A stretch of 64,000 nt of DNA from Schistocerca nitens. Lineage: Eukaryota; Arthropoda; Insecta; Orthoptera; Acrididae. The translations under genes and the position numbers were made by a program. The stretch is taken from the NCBI RefSeq assembly GCF_023898315.1, contig NC_064622.1, forward strand, positions 178,828,178 through 178,892,177, given 5' to 3'. The notes under the pieces were generated by a model. That model was not told the origin of the DNA, searched no databases, and was given only the letters and a program-made list of their open reading frames with translations. This document shows positions 63,401 to 64,000 of the stretch, in pieces. Each line of letters begins with the position of its first letter. The stretch's first letter is position 1.

Positions 63401-63669
63401 TATTTGTGTGTCATATATACAGTCCATTGTTAAGATAAAGGAGGGGAAAACTAGTTGGTAGACATTCTGGTATTGGGGCAATATGACAGTTGAAATGTTT
63501 CTCAATTACAGGAAGCTCTGGCTCTTCAGGCACAGAAGGAAATGAAATTCTCAAGAAGCAAGAAGAAATGTTCAACTCCATGGAGATGCAGTATGAGGTA
63601 GCGAGAGTAGCAACCCACACACATCGTGGGGTAGGCCTTGGCTTTGGTACTTTCCAGTACCCACGATAG
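6508..63669 (+). CDS. RSRC2: RSRC2-like arginine/serine-rich coiled-coil protein (eight-exon gene)
   Basis: Joined CDS: 6508-6570, 6737-6820, 33390-33622, 44745-44795, 47661-48124, 60096-60313, 63087-63231 and 63512-63669. All introns are GT-AG, phases are compatible at every junction, and the total of 1416 nt is divisible by three (471 aa). Residues 1-143 are acidic and Ser-rich, about 144-298 form an Arg/Ser domain with many SP, RS and RD dipeptides, and 299-471 carry the family core: [15 protein letters not shown] followed by RRLLWGNK, the KFKRLMGIK block (SMAP/RSRC2-type domain), a short coiled segment [20 protein letters not shown] and [12 protein letters not shown] near the end. The human RSRC2 protein has the same C-terminal order. 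Known role of the family: nuclear RS protein associated with splicing. The acidic N-terminus is not a feature I recognise in vertebrate RSRC2. Confidence 0.9.
6737..6820 (+). CDS. RSRC2: RSRC2-like exon 2
   Basis: Residues 22-49, acidic ([11 protein letters not shown] and VQMDMSE at the ends). Acceptor TTTTAAAG before 6737; donor GTAGGA at 6821; phase 0 on both sides. It is followed by the 26.6-kb intron 2. Confidence 0.85.
6821..13844. other. Intron 2, proximal part; no named feature
   Basis: About 7 kb of intron with short homopolymer and G-rich runs (near 8130, 10749-10762 and 10897). Open frames at 6951-7526, 8504-8815 and 10372-10650 have no motif, start context or splice support, and I regard them as chance or decayed repeat. 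Old transposons beyond recognition are likely. Confidence 0.5.
13845..14026 (+). mobile_element. tRNA-derived SINE fragment
   Basis: Has a tRNA-like part with a B-box-like GGTTCAAACC at 13884-13893, followed by the tail sequence beginning GGCTGTCCTGATTTAGG. This tail (flanked by TTCCTAAATCGG and TAACCGATTTCC) belongs to a widespread insect SINE family known to me by sequence type. No clean target-site duplication found; boundaries are approximate. Confidence 0.7.
14027..14271 (+). pseudogene. Penelope-like element A, RT fragment (left half)
   Basis: Plus-strand peptide with the PLE reverse-transcriptase blocks VTSLYTNI and, further on, [11 protein letters not shown], which corresponds to the family Y-Q--GTAMGT motif (M to E change). 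The element is interrupted at 14272-14282 by the full-length I-clade LINE and resumes at 20512. Confidence 0.8.
14283..14879 (+). promoter_or_regulatory. LINE 5' UTR / internal promoter region
   Basis: Begins CCCCCTGCGGGTTCGGGGG directly at the target-site duplication. Contains GTCGTAAGAGGCGAC, able to form a short hairpin (GTCG/CGAC). The first 80 bases resemble a leader motif seen at the 5' end of related insect LINEs (from memory). LINE promoters normally sit inside this segment; promoter activity is inferred. Confidence 0.5.
14880..16366 (+). pseudogene. LINE ORF1, gag-like nucleic-acid-binding protein
   Basis: Starts [14 protein letters not shown] and carries two canonical CCHC zinc knuckles ([14 protein letters not shown] and [14 protein letters not shown]) plus a third knuckle, CVNC then a stop. 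Breaks: a frameshift around 15000-15030, because the first 50 codons and the rest are in different frames, and an in-frame TGA at 15623-15625 inside knuckle three where the family has glycine, i.e. a single-base nonsense change is enough. The C-terminal third is Pro/Ser/Thr-rich and ends at 16366. Confidence 0.85.
16402..20087 (+). pseudogene. LINE ORF2: endonuclease, reverse transcriptase, RNase H
   Basis: Endonuclease: [33 protein letters not shown] and SDHFPI. A frameshift at about 17700-17715 leads into [58 protein letters not shown] and the catalytic [12 protein letters not shown] stop at 19272-19274 separates RT from RNase H. In RNase H the first catalytic Asp is Gly (YTGGS instead of YTDGS), there is a stop after NDSLSSL near 19487, and the later block [22 protein letters not shown] is intact. 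After another stop near 19826 the C-terminal CRCG...HILLVC knuckle-like motif follows. Confidence 0.88.
20088..20500 (+). other. LINE 3' UTR with tail hairpin
   Basis: Contains a 43-bp tandem duplication (20217-20259 and 20260-20302), a T-rich stretch, then GGGACC (20448-20453) and GGTCCC (20471-20476) that can pair as a 6-bp stem around a 17-nt loop starting GATGACC. It ends AATCCCCCAAACCAACCAACC at the TSD. Such terminal structures are bound by the LINE RT in known systems; here that is inferred. Confidence 0.65.
20512..21535 (+). pseudogene. Penelope-like element A, RT right half and 3' tail
   Basis: Continues the split PLE: FRFIDAI (decayed YIDD box), [20 protein letters not shown] and [11 protein letters not shown], which are PLE palm/thumb blocks. 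The downstream 20760-21535 stretch resembles the decayed 3' part of the same family, ending near GGTGAGTGGCCTC, which matches the terminal motif of related tail repeats at 37.7 and 62.5 kb. Rejoining 14271 to 20512 across one TSD copy gives continuous element sequence. Confidence 0.7.
21683..21729. repeat. (CT)n microsatellite
   Basis: Uninterrupted CT dinucleotide run of about 47 bases in intron 2. Confidence 0.95.
22272..22361 (+). repeat. 90-bp perfect inverted repeat, left arm
   Basis: Identical to the reverse complement of 22917-23006 over all 90 bases, starting tctcgatactgg and ending gactgtggacct. The intervening 555 bp includes an AAT microsatellite. No target duplication found outside the arms. 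It could be a fold-back element end, a recent inverted duplication or an assembly artefact. Confidence 0.95.
22608..22642. repeat. (AAT)n microsatellite
   Basis: About twelve AAT/ATA units in the loop of the 90-bp inverted repeat. Confidence 0.9.
22917..23006 (-). repeat. 90-bp perfect inverted repeat, right arm
   Basis: Exact reverse complement of 22272-22361. Transcribed as part of intron 2, the two arms could form a 90-bp duplex without any mismatch. Confidence 0.95.
23007..23960. other. Intron 2 DNA, nothing recognised
   Basis: Open frames at 23170-23361 and 23464-23694 on the minus strand have no motif that I can place. Probably decayed repeat. Confidence 0.4.
23973..24223 (+). mobile_element. 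tRNA-derived SINE
   Basis: Head: GCTTAGCTGGATAGTAATGTG (A-box-like) and GGTTCGATTCCTGG (B-box) give a pol III promoter. The body includes GGAGATTTTCTCCGCTCG and TGTTGTGTTGTCC. A 12-bp target duplication with one mismatch, tgttacacagat at 23961-23972 and tgttgcacagat at 24224-24235, bounds it. This is a different SINE family from the copies at 1031 and 29237. Confidence 0.88.
24236..25688. other. Intron 2 DNA, nothing recognised
   Basis: Contains a G-rich run at 25384-25413. No coding or transposon signature that I can support. Confidence 0.4.
25689..26932 (+). mobile_element. PIF/Harbinger-like DNA transposon relic
   Basis: Imperfect terminal inverted repeats: left 25689-25720 begins tggcccccaaaacgatcaaa, right 26902-26932 read in reverse begins tgccccgtaaacgatcaaat. 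The interior encodes a degenerate N-terminal Harbinger transposase: [10 protein letters not shown] followed by [19 protein letters not shown] with stops. The same segment recurs diverged at 26230-26390 ([12 protein letters not shown], then [13 protein letters not shown]), so the N-terminal region is duplicated in tandem. No DDE catalytic part survives. TSD not clear. Confidence 0.7.
26933..28325. other. Intron 2 DNA with a CT microsatellite
   Basis: A CT run lies at 27581-27633. Nothing else recognised. Confidence 0.45.
27581..27633. repeat. (CT)n microsatellite
   Basis: Uninterrupted CT run of about 53 bases. Confidence 0.95.
28326..30125 (+). mobile_element. Tigger/pogo-like DNA transposon relic
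   Basis: The plus strand shows broken but ordered transposase pieces: a CENP-B-type helix-turn-helix segment ([10 protein letters not shown], then [18 protein letters not shown] and LLFGPVIK), a DDE-domain piece [18 protein letters not shown], and after a SINE insertion a block with [13 protein letters not shown] corresponding to the second catalytic Asp region, then an acidic C-terminal tail up to 29934. Ends at 28326 (gctaatccga) and 30125 (reverse complement cctaatccag) are weakly similar inverted termini. Boundaries approximate. Confidence 0.7.
29237..29416 (+). mobile_element. tRNA-derived SINE, second copy, inside the Tigger relic
   Basis: Same family as 1031-1219, opposite orientation. 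The head includes CTTGCGGTTCTAGACAC and a mutated B-box (GGTTAGAATTC). Tail GGGACTGATGACCTCAG; stem 29371-29376 with 29394-29399, loop 17 nt. It interrupts the Tigger DDE domain directly after the VIGKAKK block. No clear TSD. Confidence 0.85.
30126..31439. other. Intron 2 DNA, nothing recognised
   Basis: AT-rich, no coding or transposon signature. Confidence 0.4.
31542..31675. repeat. 67-bp perfect tandem duplication
   Basis: 31542-31608 and 31609-31675 are identical, starting acattatatgtcttgcacat. It lies in the inverted tail arm of PLE B and must be younger than that arm because the opposite arm has one unit. Confidence 0.92.
31781..32710 (+). pseudogene. PLE B RT C-terminus and GIY-YIG endonuclease
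   Basis: Frames shift between the RT piece (31781-32152), the linker (32080-32313) and the endonuclease piece (about 32480-32711). GIY-YIG nucleases cut the target in Penelope retrotransposition. The catalytic Asp of the RT box is replaced by Asn (VND), an inactivating change on top of the frameshifts. Confidence 0.8.
33390..33622 (+). CDS. RSRC2: RSRC2-like exon 3 (Ser-rich acidic tract)
   Basis: Residues 50-127. Opens ESNNNHTSG, then long serine runs and a [10 protein letters not shown] tract resembling a CK2 substrate region. Acceptor AACAG before 33390, donor GTAAAT at 33623. An alternative AG at 33368-33369 would put the exon in another frame that hits a stop, so 33390 is chosen. The polypyrimidine tract is poor. 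Ends in phase 2 and joins exon 4 as AG+T (Ser). Confidence 0.85.
34080..34161. repeat. 82-bp direct repeat, copy 1
   Basis: Matches 37183-37264 at 81 of 82 bases (one C/T difference). Both lie in intron 3, 3.1 kb apart. Copy 2 sits inside Gypsy pol debris. Confidence 0.9.
34275..35498 (-). mobile_element. hAT DNA transposon relic with 8-bp TSD
   Basis: Terminal inverted repeats CAGGGCTTCACAAC and (right, reverse) CAGGGCTTAACAAC. The perfect 8-bp duplication ttctatat at 34267-34274 and 35499-35506 is the hAT hallmark. The minus strand keeps pieces of a transposase of the GTF2IRD2/ZBED-like type: [20 protein letters not shown], then [18 protein letters not shown] and [17 protein letters not shown]. 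The catalytic and dimerisation regions are gone. GC-rich termini contrast with the intron. Confidence 0.9.
35619..36247 (-). mobile_element. RTE-type LINE, 5'-truncated copy 2
   Basis: Minus strand encodes the last ~165 residues of the RTE ORF ([16 protein letters not shown] to [10 protein letters not shown]) without a break, followed by the TTG/CAA tail at 35619-35635. Upstream the frame is broken in the block equivalent to [11 protein letters not shown]. Strongly similar to the 3' end of copy 1. Confidence 0.9.
36270..37682 (-). pseudogene. Ty3/Gypsy pol debris: integrase
   Basis: Minus-strand pieces match the order of a Gypsy integrase: an HPEC/C--C zinc-binding remnant (37394-37678, with TCPQCAKII), a [10 protein letters not shown] segment corresponding to the core start, then [12 protein letters not shown] with [15 protein letters not shown] (37266-37420). 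Many stops and frameshifts. The DNA below 37183 is less certain. Described only at motif level. Confidence 0.6.
37183..37264. repeat. 82-bp direct repeat, copy 2
   Basis: See copy 1 at 34080-34161. It directly abuts the Gypsy integrase fragment whose reading frame ends at this point, so one copy is likely a transferred segment. Confidence 0.9.
37708..37962 (-). repeat. Interspersed tail repeat with inverted ends
   Basis: The left end has ggatagattgctactcacc, and the right end reads gtgagaagcaatctatcc, so the two ends are inverted copies. The right end goes on to a segment whose reverse complement begins ggaaagtccagg, also found at 62484 (ggaaagtccaggatgg). The motif resembles the terminal part of PLE-type repeats. 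Inserted between Gypsy RT and integrase debris. Confidence 0.6.
38700..39720 (-). pseudogene. Ty3/Gypsy pol debris: RT C-terminal region
   Basis: Minus strand 38942-39139 shows [17 protein letters not shown], the decayed form of the LQ-FLG--NYY-KFI block that closes Gypsy reverse transcriptase. Position and strand are compatible with the integrase debris at 36270-37682 being the same old element. No LTR found for it. Confidence 0.55.
39761..40039 (-). repeat. Gypsy 3' LTR
   Basis: Starts TG on both strands as LTRs do. Shares gattgcttaaataatact, catttgagattgc and cacatcatgagtgaag with 44049-44339. Many substitutions between the two indicate an old insertion. Confidence 0.7.
40089..40603 (-). 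mobile_element. RTE-type LINE, 5'-truncated copy 3
   Basis: Minus strand carries the last ~150 residues of the RTE ORF, unbroken from [11 protein letters not shown] to [10 protein letters not shown], with a (GTT)n tail at 40089-40113 on the plus strand. A possible 7-bp duplication, aaacact, at 40082-40088 and 40597-40603. Inserted between Gypsy pol debris and the 3' LTR. Confidence 0.88.
40690..41680 (-). pseudogene. Gypsy pol C-terminal-like segment
   Basis: Minus-strand Pro/Ser-rich frames (40771-41076) with a histidine-rich remnant upstream resemble the post-integrase tail of Gypsy pol. Assignment rests mainly on position between gag-side sequence and the 3' LTR with its polypurine tract. 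C-rich run at 41588-41603. Confidence 0.45.
41682..42907. mobile_element. TA-flanked TIR DNA element (non-autonomous)
   Basis: Inverted termini CCGTATTTACTCAAATCTAA (left) and CCGTATTTAATCGAATCGAA (right, reverse), both followed by GCCGCAC, flanked by TA at 41680-41681 and 42908-42909. GCCGCA is repeated inside the left end (41759-41765 and 41811-41816), a subterminal-repeat feature. No transposase frame recognised in 1226 bp. Contains a GA microsatellite (41958-41998). The family resembles a TIR class common in insect genomes; superfamily unassigned. Confidence 0.85.
41958..41998. repeat. (GA)n microsatellite
   Basis: Uninterrupted GA run within the TIR element. Confidence 0.95.
43317..44038 (-). 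pseudogene. Gypsy gag-like fragment
   Basis: Minus-strand ORF beginning 11 bp inside the LTR, with [20 protein letters not shown], a Gln-rich coiled segment typical of the start of Gypsy gag. It is broken after about 70 codons; downstream frames carry an 85-bp tandem duplication (43381-43550). No zinc knuckle seen. Confidence 0.6.
43381..43550. repeat. 85-bp tandem duplication
   Basis: 43381-43465 and 43466-43550 are identical but for one C/T difference. Both start gtgttcttcagtgtat and end gcgacgagtc. Confidence 0.95.
44049..44339 (-). repeat. Gypsy 5' LTR
   Basis: Partner of 39761-40039. On the minus strand it precedes the gag start at 44038. Confidence 0.7.
44396..44446. repeat. (AC)n microsatellite
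   Basis: About 25 AC units, some 300 bp upstream of exon 4 and just outside the Gypsy LTR. Confidence 0.95.
44745..44795 (+). CDS. RSRC2: RSRC2-like exon 4 (51-bp microexon)
   Basis: Encodes [16 protein letters not shown] plus split codons at both ends. Acceptor TTTCTTTGTTTCAG before 44745; donor GTATGT at 44796. Its length is a multiple of three with phase 2 on both sides, so skipping it would preserve the frame. Confidence 0.8.
45195..46704 (-). mobile_element. Penelope-like element C with inverted terminal copies
   Basis: Minus strand: RT palm [11 protein letters not shown] (Y to N in YVDD), [39 protein letters not shown], then the GIY-YIG endonuclease start [19 protein letters not shown] (45720-45850). 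It is flanked by inverted ~250-bp arms, 45195-45445 and 46456-46704, both containing cgaacagtcca and ctgagctcctgagggcgg. The RT N-terminus is absent: the coding part starts at a junction with the inverted tail at about 46430-46456. Confidence 0.88.
45620..46400 (-). pseudogene. PLE C RT C-terminus and GIY-YIG endonuclease
   Basis: Frames for RT palm (about 46400-46290), thumb (46276-45878) and endonuclease (46013-45720, then 45817-45590) overlap in different phases, so at least two frameshifts exist. Between RT and endonuclease lies [20 protein letters not shown]. Catalytic palm residues DD are retained. Confidence 0.82.
46705..47660. other. Intron 4 DNA, nothing recognised
   Basis: AT-rich, ends with the exon 5 acceptor. 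No coding evidence. Confidence 0.45.
47661..48124 (+). CDS. RSRC2: RSRC2-like exon 5 (RS domain)
   Basis: Residues 144-299, the largest exon and the whole Arg/Ser domain: repeated HSP, RSRS, SRD and RRR runs such as [14 protein letters not shown] and [14 protein letters not shown]. Such domains are phosphorylated by SR kinases and mediate nuclear-speckle and spliceosome contacts (family knowledge). Acceptor TTTTGCAG, donor GTAAGT at 48125, phase 1 at the end. Confidence 0.9.
48125..49845. other. Intron 5, proximal part
   Basis: A short segment at 48840-48875 (gttaaattttaccagga) recurs diverged at 50139-50172 (attaaattttacctgga), suggesting members of one unnamed repeat. No coding exon supported. 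Confidence 0.4.
49846..51384 (+). pseudogene. Non-LTR LINE relic: gag-like ORF1 and start of endonuclease
   Basis: Plus strand, multiple frames: [20 protein letters not shown], then after a disruption at 50100-50190 ALNFCKSVV-type sequence with [20 protein letters not shown] and [13 protein letters not shown], a zinc-knuckle region spread over two frames ([24 protein letters not shown] and [16 protein letters not shown]), and at about 51170-51350 an endonuclease start with [19 protein letters not shown] (x = stop) followed by [20 protein letters not shown]. It ends where the palindromic element at 51395 inserted. Confidence 0.7.
51395..51841. mobile_element. Palindromic tRNA-derived element with TSD
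   Basis: Two inverted arms (about 51395-51572 and 51618-51800) each contain a tRNA-like sequence. On the plus strand the right arm has GTAGCTCAGATGGTAGAGCA (A-box region) and GAGTTCGAGTCTC (B-box region). The anticodon loop reads TGCGAAA with G where tRNAs have U33, so it is a pseudo-tRNA. The centre holds ctttctttcaggagtgctag. A 10-bp duplication ttgcagtaaa at 51385-51394 and 51842-51851 shows it moved as one unit. Confidence 0.85.
52977..54188 (-). mobile_element. Tc1/mariner-superfamily element inserted in PLE D
   Basis: Terminal inverted repeats start caggttgattcaaaaagag (left) and, reversed on the right, taggatgtatcaaaaagaat, flanked by TA at 52975-52976 and 54189-54190. The minus strand has a broken transposase with an N-terminal helix-turn-helix ([18 protein letters not shown]) and a DDE part with [19 protein letters not shown] followed by QQDGALPHR. 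Removing the element and one TA rejoins the PLE LADIF motif. Confidence 0.9.
54353..54405. repeat. (TA)n microsatellite
   Basis: About 26 TA units inside the PLE D RT region between the LFTN and GIAMGS blocks. Confidence 0.95.
54521..55662. mobile_element. Pogo-like non-autonomous DNA element inserted in PLE D
   Basis: Termini CAGTACAACCCCGCTTTTAC (left) and CAGTGGAAACTCTGCTTTTA (right, reversed), flanked by TA at 54519-54520 and 55663-55664. No transposase recognised over 1142 bp. A diverged copy of its left ~280 bp is at 60446-60701. Removing it restores the PLE order between NTHELAK and the FASFDVTN block. Confidence 0.85.
56946..57240. other. Intron 5 DNA between PLE D and a LINE relic
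   Basis: A minus-strand open frame (56960-57199) has Cys/His residues but no motif that I can assign. Not called as a gene. Confidence 0.4.
57241..58480 (-). pseudogene. I/jockey-type LINE reverse-transcriptase relic
   Basis: Minus strand carries RT blocks: [53 protein letters not shown] and the catalytic-box remnant [10 protein letters not shown] (usually YADD). Upstream (57700-58450) the peptide resembles the endonuclease-RT linker. Several stops and frame changes. Similar in block order to the LINE at 14283-20500, but older. Confidence 0.75.
58481..60095. other. Intron 5 distal part; no named feature
   Basis: Open frames at 58728-59006 and 59500-59748 have no motif. No splice-supported exon apart from exon 6 at 60096. 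Confidence 0.45.
60096..60313 (+). CDS. RSRC2: RSRC2-like exon 6 (conserved core, first part)
   Basis: Residues 299-371. Contains [35 protein letters not shown] and the family block [18 protein letters not shown] then KRRLLWGNK. In human RSRC2 the equivalent reads as a YYNPAAVNP-type motif followed by a basic W-containing segment. Acceptor TTGTGCAG, donor GTAATT at 60314, phase 0 at the end. Confidence 0.9.
60446..60701. mobile_element. Pogo-like element fragment (second copy)
   Basis: Begins CAGTAGAACTTCTATTTTAC after TA at 60444-60445 and parallels the left end of the element at 54521. Shared stretches include gattttgtg, gcacatttata and ggttaagtt. It ends at about gctgggtgctt, where an RTE copy inserted, and lacks its right terminus. 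Confidence 0.75.
60702..61407 (+). mobile_element. RTE-type LINE, 5'-truncated copy 4 (plus strand)
   Basis: Plus strand encodes the same C-terminal region as copies 1-3: [18 protein letters not shown], a frameshift near 60840, then an unbroken stretch from [15 protein letters not shown] to [14 protein letters not shown] 6-nt deletion precedes [16 protein letters not shown], a stop interrupts the last block at 61346, and the (CAA)n tail follows. It is the only copy in this orientation. Confidence 0.9.
61408..63086. other. Intron 6 DNA with a tail-repeat fragment
   Basis: At 62484-62555 is ggaaagtccaggatggaata, then ggatagattgctactcac, the end sequence also seen at 37708-37962. Otherwise nothing recognised before the exon 7 acceptor. 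Confidence 0.5.
63087..63231 (+). CDS. RSRC2: RSRC2-like exon 7 (SMAP/RSRC2-type block)
   Basis: Residues 372-420: Ser/Thr-rich linker, then [15 protein letters not shown] and [13 protein letters not shown], the most conserved motif of the family. Acceptor TTTTTTACAG, donor GTATAT at 63232, phase 1. Confidence 0.9.
63512..63669 (+). CDS. RSRC2: RSRC2-like exon 8 (terminal exon)
   Basis: Residues 420-471, ending at TAG 63667-63669. Contains a helical segment [19 protein letters not shown] and [17 protein letters not shown] at the C-terminus, matching the THTQRG-GLGF ending of RSRC2 proteins. The 280-bp intron before it is the second shortest in the gene. Confidence 0.9.
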
Positions 63670-64000
63670 CAAGAAAATGGAGGTGTGTCGTGATATCACC
63701 TGGGGACGTGATGTATATGAGTGTAGGAAATGAAATCAGACAAATGCAATAAGAAATTGGCATTCTTCACATTCCTGTTCATAAGGATTTCACTTTCAGC
63801 TCCTGCACTTCACAGTTTAAAATATTGTATCATTTGTACCTTCCATGGAATATTTGAGTGGATTTCCAGTGTTAATTTCAGTGTCTCATCTCTTCATTTA
63901 AGGATCTAAAGTCCTCCAAAAAGAATGATCTTAGTGGTACATTTTCATACACTCATGTTTTAAAAAGGTCTCGGCATGCTATGATTGGACATGTTTTAAA
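63670..64000 (+). other. Start of the RSRC2-like 3' UTR
   Basis: Follows the stop codon at 63667-63669. No AATAAA signal is visible before the window ends, so the transcript probably continues. Confidence 0.5.

Overview
This is a stretch of a large, repeat-rich insect genome, most probably an orthopteran of the locust or grasshopper type. The evidence is very long introns, tRNA-derived SINEs of types I associate with Schistocerca and Locusta, several Penelope-like elements (PLEs), RTE- and I-type LINEs and many TIR DNA transposons. There are no bacterial-style genes, operons or CRISPR arrays. Species assignment is inference.

Only one host gene is supported. It runs on the + strand from the ATG at 6508 to the stop at 63669 and has eight exons with GT-AG introns. 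The phases chain exactly to a 1416-nt CDS (471 aa plus stop). It is an arginine/serine-rich coiled-coil protein 2 (RSRC2)-like splicing-associated protein: an acidic/Ser-rich N-terminal half, an RS domain in exon 5, and the conserved C-terminal blocks of the RSRC2 family in exons 6-8. Intron 2 is about 26.6 kb, and introns 3 and 5 are about 11-12 kb each.

Upstream of the gene (1-6507) lie an RTE-type LINE with a SINE inside it, an older LINE fragment, and two striking arrays of TTC/GAA triplets in a strict 5-bp register, which look like heat-shock elements.

Nearly everything else is transposon relics in the introns. Intron 2 holds a decayed PLE split by a full-length I-clade LINE with target-site duplications (14283-20500), a perfect 90-bp inverted repeat, a tRNA SINE, a PIF/Harbinger relic, a Tigger/pogo relic carrying a SINE, and a second PLE. 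Intron 3 holds a hAT element with an 8-bp TSD, two RTE tails, Ty3/Gypsy pol debris, a Gypsy element with a degraded LTR pair, and a TA-flanked TIR element. Intron 4 holds a third PLE. Intron 5 holds a gag-like LINE relic, a palindromic tRNA-derived element, and a fourth PLE hit cleanly by a Tc1/mariner-like and a pogo-like element, then another LINE relic. Intron 6 holds a pogo-like fragment cut by an inverted RTE copy.

The observations most worth following are: (1) the heat-shock-element-like arrays upstream of the splicing-factor gene; (2) a shared 3'-tail hairpin (6-bp stem, 17-nt loop, one compensatory base pair) between the I-clade LINE and the tRNA SINE family; (3) three PLEs that all carry an inverted copy of their own 3' tail at the other end; (4) oppositely oriented RTE copies flanking exons 4-6.
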